From NCBI RefSeq assembly GCF_003670275.1, contig NZ_QXJF01000002.1:62001-126000 (forward strand): DNA of 64,000 nt, written 5' to 3'. Below the pieces are notes generated by a model, which saw only the letters and a list, made by a program, of their open reading frames with translations, did not search any database and was not told the origin of the DNA. The position numbers were made by a program, and so were the translations under genes. This DNA comes from Helicobacter labetoulli. GTDB taxonomy: Bacteria; Campylobacterota; Campylobacteria; Campylobacterales; Helicobacteraceae. Shown here in pieces: positions 36,148 to 46,288 of the stretch (its first letter is position 1; every line of letters starts with the position of its first letter).

Positions 36148-36873
36148 GTGAAAAAAATTTGGCTTTATGTGTGTGTTGTGTGTGTGATTTTAGGCGAGAT
36201 GAGTGCCTTGCCACTACATAAGATAGAGGGCAAGTGCGTTAAACCTAAGAAGTTTAATAAAAATCAAAAGCAAGTCATTTTGAAGGCATTTAAATATGGT
36301 GCAAAAGATGGCTTTGGCTATACGATGGCGGCTATTGCGTGGAAAGAATCTTGTGCGGGTGAATATAGGGTAAATTTTACTGATCCATCAGCGGGAATCT
36401 ATCACGCACATATCCCGGGCATTATTAAAAAATATAAGCAAAAAGATTCTGCATTTATGCGAAATATGGTAGGAGAGCTGCTTATGCGAGATGATGAGTT
36501 TGCTTCACAAACCGCACTTGAAGAGTTAGGTTACTGGCACAAGGTGCGGAAGGGGAATTGGTATGAGGTGATAAAGTCTTATAACAAAGGCTTTAGCTGG
36601 GAAAAGGACAAAGAGCGTGATAAAATGGCACAGGCGTATTTTGAAGATGTTGCAAAGCGAGTAAAGGAGCTGCAAACCTATATCCCAAAAATCAGCTCAA
36701 GTGCATCAAGACTTGCCAAAAAGGACTATGCGTTGGAGTTTTTAAATAATGCCACACAGAGTGTATTAAGTGAAAATAATGCTATGATAAAAGATTCTGT
36801 GGCGAGTTATAGGCAAAAGCACAAAAATACAAAAAGCAAAGAAGAGCAAAAGTTTATTATCTTAGAGGAGTAG
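36148..36873 (+). CDS. Secreted SLT-like protein, putative lytic transglycosylase
   Basis: 241 residues, GTG start with AGGGA 7 bases upstream. It has a signal peptide (KKIWLYVCVVCVILGEMSA). Residues 60-150 (YTMAAIAWKESCAGEY, FTDPSAGIYHAHIPGII, VIKSYNKGF) recall the SLT/lysozyme-like fold: a glutamate in AWKES would be the catalytic acid, and the NKGF element resembles the conserved NxG of that fold. The match is distant and I would not name a family. It sits alone between the divergent glyS and the asparagine-synthase gene. The C-terminal tail is lysine-rich and helical. Confidence 0.55.
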   Translation: MKKIWLYVCVVCVILGEMSALPLHKIEGKCVKPKKFNKNQKQVILKAFKYGAKDGFGYTMAAIAWKESCAGEYRVNFTDPSAGIYHAHIPGIIKKYKQKDSAFMRNMVGELLMRDDEFASQTALEELGYWHKVRKGNWYEVIKSYNKGFSWEKDKERDKMAQAYFEDVAKRVKELQTYIPKISSSASRLAKKDYALEFLNNATQSVLSENNAMIKDSVASYRQKHKNTKSKEEQKFIILEE

Positions 36874-36936
36874 GTAATTTTAAAACTATTTAATGTAGAA
36901 TCCTGTCCCTACATTATAAAGAATAAGGAGACATAA

Positions 36937-38823
36937 ATGTGTGGCATACTTGGTAGCATTCCCTGCACAAATAAAACTGATTTTTTAAAGGCTTTACATA
37001 CACTTCAACATAGAGGACCTGATGATTTTGGTATCCTAAGCGATACAAATATAACACTTGGGCATAGGCGACTTTCTATCATTGATCTAAGCTCAAATGC
37101 ACATCAACCAATGAGCTTTAAAAATTCTGCTGGGGGGGGGGGGCAATACAGCATTGTCTTTAATGGTGAAATTTATAACTACATTGAAATACGACAAGAA
37201 TTAAAAGCTAAGGGTTATGTGTTTCACACAGATTCTGATACGGAAGTTGTTTTAGCAAGCTTTGCAGAATGGGGTGAAAAATGTCTCCATAAATTTAATG
37301 GTATGTGGGCATTTGCTATTTGGAATCATACAAAACAACAACTTTTCCTTGCCCGTGATCGTTTTGGAAAAAAACCGCTCTTTTATAGTTTTGTTAAAGA
37401 TGATAATGGTGGAGAAAAACTCGTTTTTGCCTCTGAGATGAAGGCAATCTATCCTTTTTTACAAGAAGTCAAACCATCAAAGAAGTTTCACACCCTTAGC
37501 AATATTGTGCATATCTTTGATTACGAACATACAAGCGACACACTCATTGATGGAATCTATCGCTTCCCATATGCTCATTACGCCTTTTATTCACTAGGAG
37601 ATATGCACATTAAACCCATCCGCTACTACACAATCCTTGATTATCTTATAACACCCATACCTAGCTATCAAGAAAGTGTGGAAAAATTTAGAGCATTGTT
37701 TTTAGATTCTGTCAAACTGCGAATGCGTTCAGATGTGAGTATAGGCACAGCTTTAAGCGGTGGGCTAGATTCTAGCGCAACAATTTGTGCTATGGCATAT
37801 TTGGGAAAAAATGATGTAAGAAAAGATTGGCAACACGCAGTTGTAGCTTGTTTTAAAGATACACCCCTTGATGAAAGTGGATATGCAAAAAAAGTTGTGG
37901 ATCACATAGGCATCAAAGGGATTTTTGTGGAAATTGAACCCATCAAACATTGGGATAAAATTTATGAATATTTTTATTTGTTTGAAGATCTATACATCAC
38001 AAGTCCTGTGCCTATGATTGCAGCTTATGGGGCTATTAAACAGAAAGGTGTGAGTGTTACACTTGATGGTCACGGAGCAGATGAGCTTTTTAGTGGATAT
38101 GGACATTTGATTGAAGCACTTTGGGATAGCAAATTTAATCCAGCAATGGCTTTTGATGTTTTAACAACGCTTAATCAAACGCGAATGCCTACAAGCTCGG
38201 CATTTGCACTTGGAAAAGAAGCCTTTATGTATTATGTCAAAAAGACAATCAAGCATCTTATCAAATACAAAATGCCTATCTCGCAAGATTCAAATCATCC
38301 AAACTTTCAAGGGCTTGATTACTTTAGCCAACAACTTTATCTCATCTTTAGCGAGACCATTCTACCAACACTCTTAAGAAATTATGATAGATATTCTATG
38401 ATTAATAGTGTTGAAATTCGTATGCCTTTTATGGATCATAGGCTTGTTGAGTTTGTATTTAGCCTACCATTCTCTTACAAACTTGGCAAAGGCTATACAA
38501 AAAAACTAATACGAGATGCACTTTGTCCTTTTATGCCCCCTGAAGTTGTATGGAGAAAAAGCAAAATTGGATTTAACTCGCCCATTATTCAGTGGATTCA
38601 AAGAAACAAAGCTCAAGGTGGGCTTAGGGAGTGGTTCTTAGACACGACACATTCTAAAGACTTTGTAGAATGTCCTTTAATAGAAAACGCAGTGGAAATT
38701 CAAAATACGGTAGCACATATCATTCAATCACAAAAAGACACCTTCAATGTTGGGGAGCATCTATGGTGTAAGATTAACCCATATTTATGGTATAAGAGTT
38801 TGGATCACGCAGTAAGCTTCTAG
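36937..38823 (+). CDS. asnB: Phase-variable asparagine synthase-like amidotransferase, ON as sequenced
   Basis: 628 residues. N-terminal Cys2 (MCGILGS) and FNGEIYNY mark a class II glutamine amidotransferase (1-~200), followed by the ATP-pyrophosphatase domain (SIGTALSGGLDSSATICA near 270; HGADELFSGYGH near 372). AAGGAG precedes the ATG. Twelve G at 37132-37143 encode four glycines just before QYSIVFNGEIYNY and keep the frame; one more or one less base would truncate it at about residue 70. AsnB makes asparagine, but homologues (WbpS-like) transfer amide nitrogen to sugar carboxylates in surface polysaccharides. A phase-switch in this gene favours the latter; the exact substrate is unproven. 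Confidence 0.85.
   Translation: MCGILGSIPCTNKTDFLKALHTLQHRGPDDFGILSDTNITLGHRRLSIIDLSSNAHQPMSFKNSAGGGGQYSIVFNGEIYNYIEIRQELKAKGYVFHTDSDTEVVLASFAEWGEKCLHKFNGMWAFAIWNHTKQQLFLARDRFGKKPLFYSFVKDDNGGEKLVFASEMKAIYPFLQEVKPSKKFHTLSNIVHIFDYEHTSDTLIDGIYRFPYAHYAFYSLGDMHIKPIRYYTILDYLITPIPSYQESVEKFRALFLDSVKLRMRSDVSIGTALSGGLDSSATICAMAYLGKNDVRKDWQHAVVACFKDTPLDESGYAKKVVDHIGIKGIFVEIEPIKHWDKIYEYFYLFEDLYITSPVPMIAAYGAIKQKGVSVTLDGHGADELFSGYGHLIEALWDSKFNPAMAFDVLTTLNQTRMPTSSAFALGKEAFMYYVKKTIKHLIKYKMPISQDSNHPNFQGLDYFSQQLYLIFSETILPTLLRNYDRYSMINSVEIRMPFMDHRLVEFVFSLPFSYKLGKGYTKKLIRDALCPFMPPEVVWRKSKIGFNSPIIQWIQRNKAQGGLREWFLDTTHSKDFVECPLIENAVEIQNTVAHIIQSQKDTFNVGEHLWCKINPYLWYKSLDHAVSF
37132..37143 (+). repeat. Poly-G contingency tract (12 G) in asparagine synthase-like gene
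   Basis: Twelve G, in frame as four Gly codons (SAGGGGQYS). The only one of the five tracts in this window that leaves its gene ON. Confidence 0.92.
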
Positions 38824-38876
38824 GTAGAGAGAAGGCACAAGCCAAAAAAAGGTATTGTGCCTAGCAAATATTAAAC

Positions 38877-39944
38877 TTACTGCATTTGGGCGGCGACTTC
38901 AGCAGCAAAATCCTCTACTTTTTTCTCAATGCCTTCACCCAATTCAAAGCGGACATATTCAACAATCTCTATATTGTCATTAAGCTCTTGGGATTTAAAA
39001 TCTAGCACTTGAGCGATTGTTTTTTTATCGTCCATTACATAAAACTGCCCTAAAAGTGTCATTCTTTGATCAAGCAAGGTGCTATCAGCAATAAAACGCT
39101 CCATTTGTCCGGGCAGAATCTTATCCCAAATCTGTTCTGGCTTACCTTGAGCTTTTAAATCCTCGCGTAATTGGGCTTCCTTAGCCTTTAGCACAGATTC
39201 ACTTAATTCACTGCGGCTAATGTATTCTGGAATCTTATGCAATGGCTTACCAAGTCGCTGCAACTCTTCATTCTCTTTTTTTAGCTCCGCGATAATAGCA
39301 ATCTTCTCTTTTTGGATAAACTCATTATCAAGCTCTGTGTAGCTCAATACTTGAGGCTTCATCGCTGCTGCGTGCATACAAATGCTTTTAGCCAACTCCA
39401 CACAGGCATTTTTTGAAGAATCCTTGCTATACTTCATAGCAATCAGCACACCCACGCGACCATTAGAATGCACATAACCATTCACAATGCCATTGCCCTT
39501 TGCCTCTAAGGTAGTAACACGGCGGACAACGATATTTTCACCAATTTTGGCAATATTTTGTTGGAGATACTCTTCAAACTTTACGCCTTCAACACTCATA
39601 CTTTGCAAACTTTGAGTGCAAGAAAGGGTATTGTCATACACGACTTTTGCTGTTCTCTCTACAAGCTCTTTAAATGTGTCATTTTTAGCCACGAAGTCTG
39701 TTTCAGAATTTATCTCAATCATACTTGCTTTGCTAAAATCACCCGCCACTTCTACACTCACAACACCCTCACTTGCTACCCTATCTGCTTTTTTAGCCGC
39801 TTTACTCAAGCCTTTTTCACGCAAATACTCTACGGCTTTTTGTATATCACCATTTGTTTCCACAAGTGCTTTTTTACAATCCATCATTCCCGCGTCAGTC
39901 ATCTCGCGGAGTTGTTTTACAAGCTGTGCTGGAATATCCGCCAT
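38877..39944 (-). CDS. tsf: Elongation factor Ts
   Basis: 355 residues. QLVKQLREMTDAGMMDCKKAL and INSETDFVAKND are the EF-Ts signatures, with a UBA-like N-terminus and two dimerisation subdomains in the longer form usual for Campylobacterota. It recycles EF-Tu by exchanging GDP. It follows rpsB after 2 bases, the conserved rpsB-tsf operon. Confidence 0.97.
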   Translation of the reverse strand: MADIPAQLVKQLREMTDAGMMDCKKALVETNGDIQKAVEYLREKGLSKAAKKADRVASEGVVSVEVAGDFSKASMIEINSETDFVAKNDTFKELVERTAKVVYDNTLSCTQSLQSMSVEGVKFEEYLQQNIAKIGENIVVRRVTTLEAKGNGIVNGYVHSNGRVGVLIAMKYSKDSSKNACVELAKSICMHAAAMKPQVLSYTELDNEFIQKEKIAIIAELKKENEELQRLGKPLHKIPEYISRSELSESVLKAKEAQLREDLKAQGKPEQIWDKILPGQMERFIADSTLLDQRMTLLGQFYVMDDKKTIAQVLDFKSQELNDNIEIVEYVRFELGEGIEKKVEDFAAEVAAQMQ

Positions 39945-39946
39945 AA

Positions 39947-40735
39947 TTACGCCTCCTCTTGTGTATTGCTTTCTTCAGCTTTTACTTCATCAAGCAATTC
40001 TTGCTTTTCAGATTCTGTTGCTGGAATCACTTCGCCTTGCTCATCTTGCAAGTCCTTGTTTTCAGCCCTGCCCTCTAAAATCGCCTCGCTTATCTCCTTA
40101 CAAAAAAGCTGGATTGAGCGGATAGCATCATCATTACCCGGGATTGGATAATCCACCATATCAGGGTCGCAGTTTGTATCAAGTGGAGCGACAACGGGAA
40201 TCCCAAGCCTTCTAGCTTCTGCCACAGCGATTTTTTCTTTTGCCGCATCAATGACAAAAATCATATCTGGGGCTTTTTTCATATGACGCACACCGCCCAA
40301 ATATTTATCAAGCTTTTCTTTTTTGCGTTGGAGCATAAGCTTTTCTTTTTTTGTTAATAGGTCAATTTGTCCGCTATTTTCCATCTCTTCAATAATTTCT
40401 AACTTGCGGACTGATTTTTTAATTGTGCTAAAGTTTGTAAGCATACCGCCAAGCCAACGATAATTCACATACGGCGCATTCACAGATTCAGCATAAGTCT
40501 TTAGCGTCTCACTTGCTTGCTTTTTTGTCCCTACAAACATAATCACCTTGCCCTCACTTGCAGCTTCTTTGACAATGTTGTAAGTGTAGCGGAAATAACG
40601 CAAAGTCTTTTGCAGGTCAATAATGTGGATATTTTTTCTCACACCAAAAATAAAACGCTTCATCTTTGGATTCCAGCGGCGTGTTTGATGCCCAAAATGC
40701 ACACCGCACTCTAACAGATCTTTCATTGTTACCAT
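39947..40735 (-). CDS. rpsB: 30S ribosomal protein S2
   Basis: 262 residues. [25 protein letters not shown] and [17 protein letters not shown] at the N-terminus, [17 protein letters not shown] near 195. AAGGAG lies 5 bases before ATG 40735. An acidic C-terminal extension ([25 protein letters not shown]) lies beyond the core. It is a small-subunit ribosomal protein, co-transcribed with tsf. The preceding 280-base spacer holds its promoter. Confidence 0.98.
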   Translation of the reverse strand: MVTMKDLLECGVHFGHQTRRWNPKMKRFIFGVRKNIHIIDLQKTLRYFRYTYNIVKEAASEGKVIMFVGTKKQASETLKTYAESVNAPYVNYRWLGGMLTNFSTIKKSVRKLEIIEEMENSGQIDLLTKKEKLMLQRKKEKLDKYLGGVRHMKKAPDMIFVIDAAKEKIAVAEARRLGIPVVAPLDTNCDPDMVDYPIPGNDDAIRSIQLFCKEISEAILEGRAENKDLQDEQGEVIPATESEKQELLDEVKAEESNTQEEA

Positions 40736-40851
40736 AGGTTCTCCTTAAAGTTTTGGTTTGTCCTCCATACCCCTTAGCAAGATTCTCACAATCCGCAGAA
40801 TCCCGCAACCTAACAAGGATTGGTATGTGTGAATTTTGTTGCTTCCACTTC

Positions 40852-40981
40852 ATTTTAGTTAAGCAAAAGCACACAAAAGGGCAGGATTCTAACCATTTTT
40901 GGCTAAAAGTTGGCTTATTTTGAAATGGCAATACGATAGTGACACACCACAATTTAAGCTTTGAGCCTATACACCACAATT
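40852..40981 (-). promoter_or_regulatory. rpsB-tsf leader: candidate -10 and a direct repeat
   Basis: On the minus strand TAAAAT at 40852-40857 is a plausible -10, leaving a leader of ~110 bases that could host autoregulation. Upstream, ACACCACAATT occurs twice (40944-40954 and 40971-40981), 27 bases apart. No ORF or RNA gene is recognised in 40736-41015. Confidence 0.35.
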
Positions 40982-41015
40982 ATCACCAACACAAAATCAG
41001 TGAAATATAGGTCTG

Positions 41016-41874
41016 CTATCTATGGACTGAATTTGAGTTTGTTTTACGCAGTTTTTGTGCATAATTCCACAATCCACATAGCTTTAATATACTTTTTATA
41101 ATGAGCTTTAAGGCAGTTGCAAATGGTCTTTGTTCGTGTGCATCAATAAAGCTTTGCAGCCATTTACTCCTTTCTTCCCAAACTTTATAATGTGTCAAAT
41201 AAAGTGGGGTTTGTGTAGTAGGAAAATCAAAAAGATGAGCCTTGCTTGTATGCACAAATAGTAAAATATTTTGACTATACCAAAATGAGATACTCTCATT
41301 ATTCCAAATTTGAGAACGGATGCAATCAATACATACATAATCATTTTGTGCAAATAGCTCTGCCCAATATGCTGGTGGCTGTTCATTGACGTGATGAACG
41401 CCACCTTGATAAGGAATGGCAGCAGAAAAGAGAATAATATCAGAAAGAGAGATTAAGAGTTTTATAAAATTTGGTGCATATTGTGCATATAAATGCTCGG
41501 CGACTTCAAAACTTTGTGCTAATTCAAAGGGTTTATCCGTGCGTTGGGTCCCCCCCCCCCGTTTGTTTGCTAATAAGTTTTGAAGCTACAAGCAAACTTT
41601 GTGTGTAATCTTGTGTTAAATCCACCTTGCCATAAGAATCAAGCGGTATATAACGCTCATCAGATTCTACATCATTGCCATCAAGCCCTACAAGTTTGAT
41701 ACTAGAATCTAGCTCTTGCCATACCTTAAGCCAAGTCCCAAGCCCACAACCTATGTCAATAACACTTCTTGGCTTATGCCACTTAGACACCAAGTCCAAA
41801 ATACACTTTGCAGAGTTATATGCACTCTGCTGGTCGCCATAAAATTCTCTGTCATACACTTTTGTCAATTCCAT
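41016..41874 (-). CDS. Phase-variable SAM-dependent methyltransferase, OFF as sequenced
   Basis: The first frame (ATG 41874) gives SVIDIGCGLGTWLKVWQEL (SAM-binding motif I) and LVGLDGNDVES, then runs into eleven G and stops at 41533. The following frame resumes with FEVAEHLY, LLISLSDIILFSAAIPYQGG, FWYSQNILLFV and ends at 41016. Ten or thirteen G would join them into about 285 residues. It is a class I methyltransferase of the Methyltransf_11/12 type seen in O-antigen and capsule loci; the target is unknown. It sits between the rpoN operon (146 bases after it) and rpsB, a position normally without an accessory gene. Confidence 0.85.
41550..41560 (-). repeat. Poly-G contingency tract (11 G on coding strand) in methyltransferase
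   Basis: Eleven C on the given strand. As is, the reading after the tract is DPTHG then stop. Ten or thirteen G restores the frame into RTDKPFELAQSFEVAEHLY. Confidence 0.9.
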
Positions 41875-42020
41875 TATTTTCTCCTTAATTAAAATGTGCT
41901 ACACACTCTGCACTTTTAACTTACACAACAAATGCAGGGCGGATTCTAGCCCAAGATATATGAATATGAGCTGAAGTGCTTGTGTCCTGCTTGAACTTAT
42001 CTGCCTTAGAAATCTTGCCT

Positions 42021-43331
42021 TCAACTCACACTCATTTCATACAATCTTTTACGCTCACTAGAGCTTGCAATATTAAGCTGTTGGCGGTATTTAGTAATCG
42101 TCCTTCTTACCATTTTAAGATCAAACTTTTCTTCAACAATTTTTAGAATCTTCAAATCACTCAAAGGCTTTTTTCTATCCTCATTTTTCACAAGATTCAA
42201 GATAAAGTCCTTGATTGACGCATTTGATGTGTCTCCATCAATAGCGGCGGTAAAAAAGCTTTTTATAGGGAAAATGCCCCTGTCGCATTCCAAATATTTA
42301 TTCGCTATGGCACGAGAAATCGTGCTTGGTGCATAGCCCAAATCTTGTGCTATATCTTTAAGCTTCATTGGGCGAATCTCCCCGCCCATAAAGAAATCAT
42401 ACTGATTTTCACGCAAGGCAATGGCAATTTTTAGGATTGTAGCTTTACGCATATCTAGCGCATCAACCAAATCTTTAGCCTCTTTGAGCTTTGTTCTTAA
42501 AAACTCCGCACCTTGCCTGTCTTTAAGCTTTAGATTCTCTTCAATAACAATCTTTGGGTAATACGCATCATTAATCGCTACTTCAAGTTCATAAGTGGTA
42601 TTTTTCAAACTATCGCTTTTTAATCGCTCAAAAATAAAAATATCAGGGAGAATCTCCGCTTCCCTTGGGCTAAACTCAATAGCAGGTGGATTTTTGAAAG
42701 TTTTAATAGTTTTCATCACAGCATTATAGTCTTTATGATTTTTATACTTGCTATGATTGTGCAAATCCTTAATAATTTTAAGTGCAAGCTCATAGCTCTC
42801 CCCTTCTAAATCGCTATTATTGAGCTGAAAAAGAAAAGATTCTAGCACATCTCTTGCTCCCACACCATAAGGTTCTAAATACGCAAATCGCTGCCTTACC
42901 CTCTCAAACTCCTCTTCACTCACATTCATCTCTAAGGCAAGTTCCGCCACCGCCACATCTAAATAGCCTTCATCATTGATATTTTCTAGAATCTTAAAAG
43001 CAATGCTTTGGGAAATACTTGTAGGAAAAAGTTTAGAATCTATTTGAGATTCAAGCACTTCATATAAGCTTTGCTCACTGATATAATTTTGTTCAAATCG
43101 CTCATTAGACGCACCGCTAGATTGAGCTTTATTTCTTTTAGGTATCTTGGCATTCAGGCTTTGTGTCATTTGGCTTTGCACACTTGCGTAAGGATTTTCA
43201 TCAGCAATGGCATTAAGCGTTTCTTCAAGATCGGTAACACCACTTTGCAAAATCGGCAACCAGCTTTTTAAAGTCGTAGAAAGCCGAGCTTTAACCTGCA
43301 GATTCCCGCGTAATTTCCCCCCTATACTCAT
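42021..43331 (-). CDS. rpoN: RNA polymerase sigma-54 factor
   Basis: 436 residues. Region I has the Q/L-rich activator-interacting part ([23 protein letters not shown]), then the core-binding domain (~90-280), an HTH ([21 protein letters not shown]) and the RpoN box [14 protein letters not shown] near the C-terminus. In Helicobacter RpoN drives the middle flagellar genes with FlgR. It overlaps lptB by 4 bases as the last gene of dnaX-tsaE-lptB-rpoN. A likely target promoter is in this window, before flgG (47025). Confidence 0.97.
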   Translation of the reverse strand: MSIGGKLRGNLQVKARLSTTLKSWLPILQSGVTDLEETLNAIADENPYASVQSQMTQSLNAKIPKRNKAQSSGASNERFEQNYISEQSLYEVLESQIDSKLFPTSISQSIAFKILENINDEGYLDVAVAELALEMNVSEEEFERVRQRFAYLEPYGVGARDVLESFLFQLNNSDLEGESYELALKIIKDLHNHSKYKNHKDYNAVMKTIKTFKNPPAIEFSPREAEILPDIFIFERLKSDSLKNTTYELEVAINDAYYPKIVIEENLKLKDRQGAEFLRTKLKEAKDLVDALDMRKATILKIAIALRENQYDFFMGGEIRPMKLKDIAQDLGYAPSTISRAIANKYLECDRGIFPIKSFFTAAIDGDTSNASIKDFILNLVKNEDRKKPLSDLKILKIVEEKFDLKMVRRTITKYRQQLNIASSSERKRLYEMSVS

Positions 43332-44050
43332 ACTTTAAAATGCTCTCCCAAATAGTATTTTCTCACAAGCTCATTGGCATAAATTTCTTCAGCATTTCCA
43401 CTTGCGAGTAATGTGCCACTTTTAATCACATAGGTGCGGGAGCAGACTGAAAGTGTTTCTCGCACATTATGATCTGTGATTAATACCCCTATGCCAAGCT
43501 CGGTAAGTTTTAAAATAATATTTTGAATATCACTTACTGCTCGTGGATCCACCCCAGCAAAAGGCTCATCAAGCAAAATAAACTTTGGATCTTTGACTAA
43601 CGCCCTAGCTATCTCTACGCGTCTTCTCTCCCCCCCACTTAGGCTTACACCCTTTCTCGCACGGATAGGCTCAATATTAAATTCTTCAAGCATACTTTCA
43701 ATTTTCATTTGCCTATCTTTAGGGCTTTTAATGCTGATTTCAGCGGCTAACATCAAATTTTCCTCAACGCTTAAATCCTTAAAAATACTAGATTCTTGCG
43801 GTAGATAGCCAATACCTAGATTTGAACGCTTATGCAAGGGAAGCTTTGTAATATCTGTGTGATTGAGCATTACCTTACCCTCGCTTGGGTGCAAAAGCCC
43901 CGTAATCATATAAAAAGTTGTCGTTTTTCCCGCACCATTAGGACCCAAAAGCCCTACTACCTCGCCACTATTGACTTCCAGTGAAACATCTTGCACGATT
44001 TTTGTTTTTTTAATCTGTTTGCTAAGATTGTGTGCTGCAAGCTTATTCAT
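43328..44050 (-). CDS. lptB: LPS export ABC transporter ATP-binding protein
   Basis: 240 residues. Walker [18 protein letters not shown]-loop YLPQESSIF, signature [15 protein letters not shown], Walker [14 protein letters not shown] and switch HNVRE. The FAGVDP form and FYMITG are typical of LptB. It powers LptFG to extract LPS from the inner membrane. It overlaps tsaE and rpoN by 4 bases each. Confidence 0.95.
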   Translation of the reverse strand: MNKLAAHNLSKQIKKTKIVQDVSLEVNSGEVVGLLGPNGAGKTTTFYMITGLLHPSEGKVMLNHTDITKLPLHKRSNLGIGYLPQESSIFKDLSVEENLMLAAEISIKSPKDRQMKIESMLEEFNIEPIRARKGVSLSGGERRRVEIARALVKDPKFILLDEPFAGVDPRAVSDIQNIILKLTELGIGVLITDHNVRETLSVCSRTYVIKSGTLLASGNAEEIYANELVRKYYLGEHFKV

Positions 44051-44472
44051 ACGCTAACCTTATAGATTCTATTGTTTTGCCCTAGCTCTATGTCTATGCT
44101 GATGGGGGTAAAACCATTTTGTTTTAATAACTGCTCTAAGTCTAGCTCACCCCATTCCACAAAATGCACCCCTTGAGATTCTAAGCATTCAAGCAATCCT
44201 AGCTCAAGCATTTGAGCTAGATCTTTGCGATAAATATCATAATGATAAATTGTGCCATATTTTTGACAGACATAGCCTTGTGATAGGCTAAAAGTCGGTG
44301 AGGTTACCTCGCTTGTATCCCCACCACAAGCAGCTACAAAAGAGCGAACAAGTGTTGTTTTCCCACTGCCAAGCTCCCCACGCAAAAGCACAATGGGTGA
44401 TTGAGCAACGCTCTCTTGCAAAATCTCACACAACCTAAAAAGCTCATTTTCTTGCAGCCTTAATTCACGCAT
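44047..44472 (-). CDS. tsaE: tRNA threonylcarbamoyladenosine biosynthesis ATPase TsaE
   Basis: 141 residues. Walker [19 protein letters not shown] near residue 30, [17 protein letters not shown] and [10 protein letters not shown] are TsaE signatures. It is the ATPase of the TsaBDE complex that makes t6A37 in ANN-decoding tRNAs. It overlaps dnaX by 8 bases and lptB by 4. A TsaB-like partner is at 24.2 kb. Confidence 0.94.
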   Translation of the reverse strand: MRELRLQENELFRLCEILQESVAQSPIVLLRGELGSGKTTLVRSFVAACGGDTSEVTSPTFSLSQGYVCQKYGTIYHYDIYRKDLAQMLELGLLECLESQGVHFVEWGELDLEQLLKQNGFTPISIDIELGQNNRIYKVSV

Positions 44473-46222
44473 TTCTATCTCCTTGCGTGATCACTTCTTT
44501 TATCCCCACACTATCGCGAATTGCCTCAATCACATCGCGATTTTCACTGATAAATCTCTCCCGCTCCTCCTGTGGGTTTTTAATGCCACCTTGTGCTTCT
44601 AGTAAATTATGCGAATCTTGTGGGTTAAAACTCTCATTTTCTGCTTGATTGAGATGTTCTTGTCTTGTCTCATCGTGGGCTTGTGGGGCAAAATCTTGGA
44701 CTTGCTCTATGTGTGTATTTGCTCCAAAAACTTCCCGCACGAGACCTAAGATAATCTTGCCAAACTCACGCAACCTCTCTTTGTGCTCCCCTTGAGCCAC
44801 GCTCTGCCAACGCAAAAGCGACTTTTCTCTGCTAAACTCCACAAACTTCACATTAGATTCAAATATCTCTCCTAGCTCCGCATTGCGATCTTTAATCTTT
44901 TGAATCAAGGTTTGAAAATGCAAAGCCCCTAGCGTTTTTTGTGAATCTAGAGATTGTGTTTGGGCTTGAGCTTGTTGCACTTGTGGGGATTGTGGGGCTT
45001 GAGACATAGGCTGTGAAAAACTCGTAGAATCTTGAGCTTGTGGGGCAAGTGATGATTGTAAGTCTTGCGGTGTTTGTAGATTCTGTGAATATGGCGGATT
45101 TTGTGGCATTTGTTGAGCCAAGGCAGCGGGACTTATTGTCTTATTTTGATTTGCTCCAAAAATCTCACTTTCTAACTCTTCAATCATAGATTCTATGTCT
45201 TTAACCTTAATGGCTTCTTGCATTTTCATCGCACAAAGCAAAAGCACAAATGCTCCATCGGTATTAAGACTTAACAAGCCCTTAGATTCTGTTAGAATCC
45301 TAGCAAACCTATCTAGCAGCAAAGGCGGAAAATCACTATCCCTCTGCAAAAGCTTCTCTTTTAAAAAAAGCATCATTTCTTCAATTATCATCTCACATTC
45401 ATATTCATACAGCACTTGCAAAATCTCACTGACCTTATCGTGCTGATGGTGCAAAATGCCTTGAAAATAATCTCTTAAAACCTGCGGATCTACCACGCCA
45501 AGCATATCGCTCACACTTGTAACTTCAATATGATTTTTACAAAAAATAATGGCTTGATCAAGCAAAGTTAGCGTATCTCTTAGGCTGCCTGAGCCGCTAC
45601 GCGCAATAATCTCAAGGGCTTCTTTCTCATAGCTCACGCCCTCTTTATTCAAAATGCTTGTGATATGCTCTACAACAAGCCTATGGGGAATCTGCTTAAA
45701 CCTAAAATGCTGTGTGCGACTCAAAATTGTAGCAGGGAGCTTAAGTGGATCGGTTGTCGCAAGGATAAATTTTACAAATTCTGGTGGCTCTTCAAGCGTT
45801 TTTAACAGAGCATTAAACGCCTCCTTGCTTAGCATATGCACCTCATCTATAATAAAAATCTTATAGCGTCCAAAGCTAGGGCGGTATTTTGTCTGTTCAA
45901 TAAGCTTTTTAATATCATCAATCCCCCTAGAACTCGCCGCGTCCATCTCAATAATATCCATATGCCGATTTTCTAGTGCCGCTACACAACTCGCACAACT
46001 CCCGCAAGGTGTGCTTGTAGGACCACTCTCGCATTCTAAGGCTCTAGCAAAGATTCTAGCCGAGCTTGTCTTCCCACTCCCACGCAATCCGCTAAAAAGA
46101 TACGCGTGAGAAATATGCTTAGAATCTAAGGCAAGGGAAAGCGTTTGAGAAATAGCATTTTGCCCAACTAAGTCGCTAAAACTTGCTGGACGATACTTTA
46201 GGGCGAGGGCGATTGAACTCAT
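44465..46222 (-). CDS. dnaX: DNA polymerase III tau/gamma subunit
   Basis: 585 residues. LALKYRPASFSDLVGQ, Walker A FSGLRGSGKTSSARI (~44), four zinc cysteines (CESGPTSTPCGSCASC), Walker B FIIDEVHMLSKEAFNALLKTLEEP and sensor TTDPLKLPATILSRTQHF. After the AAA+ domain and clamp-loader domain III (to ~360) comes a long Gln/Pro/Ser linker (~375-445) and a short tau-type tail. It forms the clamp loader. It heads the operon with tsaE, lptB and rpoN. The low-complexity linker carries several AGAWTCT words. Confidence 0.96.
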   Translation of the reverse strand: MSSIALALKYRPASFSDLVGQNAISQTLSLALDSKHISHAYLFSGLRGSGKTSSARIFARALECESGPTSTPCGSCASCVAALENRHMDIIEMDAASSRGIDDIKKLIEQTKYRPSFGRYKIFIIDEVHMLSKEAFNALLKTLEEPPEFVKFILATTDPLKLPATILSRTQHFRFKQIPHRLVVEHITSILNKEGVSYEKEALEIIARSGSGSLRDTLTLLDQAIIFCKNHIEVTSVSDMLGVVDPQVLRDYFQGILHHQHDKVSEILQVLYEYECEMIIEEMMLFLKEKLLQRDSDFPPLLLDRFARILTESKGLLSLNTDGAFVLLLCAMKMQEAIKVKDIESMIEELESEIFGANQNKTISPAALAQQMPQNPPYSQNLQTPQDLQSSLAPQAQDSTSFSQPMSQAPQSPQVQQAQAQTQSLDSQKTLGALHFQTLIQKIKDRNAELGEIFESNVKFVEFSREKSLLRWQSVAQGEHKERLREFGKIILGLVREVFGANTHIEQVQDFAPQAHDETRQEHLNQAENESFNPQDSHNLLEAQGGIKNPQEERERFISENRDVIEAIRDSVGIKEVITQGDRNA

Positions 46223-46288
46223 AATATCTTCCTTGTAAAAAAAGCGTTATTGTATAAAAAGAATCTAAAAACTAACATTATTTTCACC

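Noticed and set aside
36937-38823. Treating the 12-G run as an assembly artefact
   Set aside because: The reading frame is intact through the tract and four other genes show the same kind of tract, so a genuine contingency locus is the simpler explanation.
40617-40979. 120-residue minus-strand ORF before rpsB
   Set aside because: It overlaps the conserved rpsB N-terminus in another frame and has no family features.
43312-43331. Run of six G at the rpoN start as a phase switch
   Set aside because: Six is too short for the frequent slippage seen in this group, and switching rpoN, coupled to essential neighbours, is unlikely.
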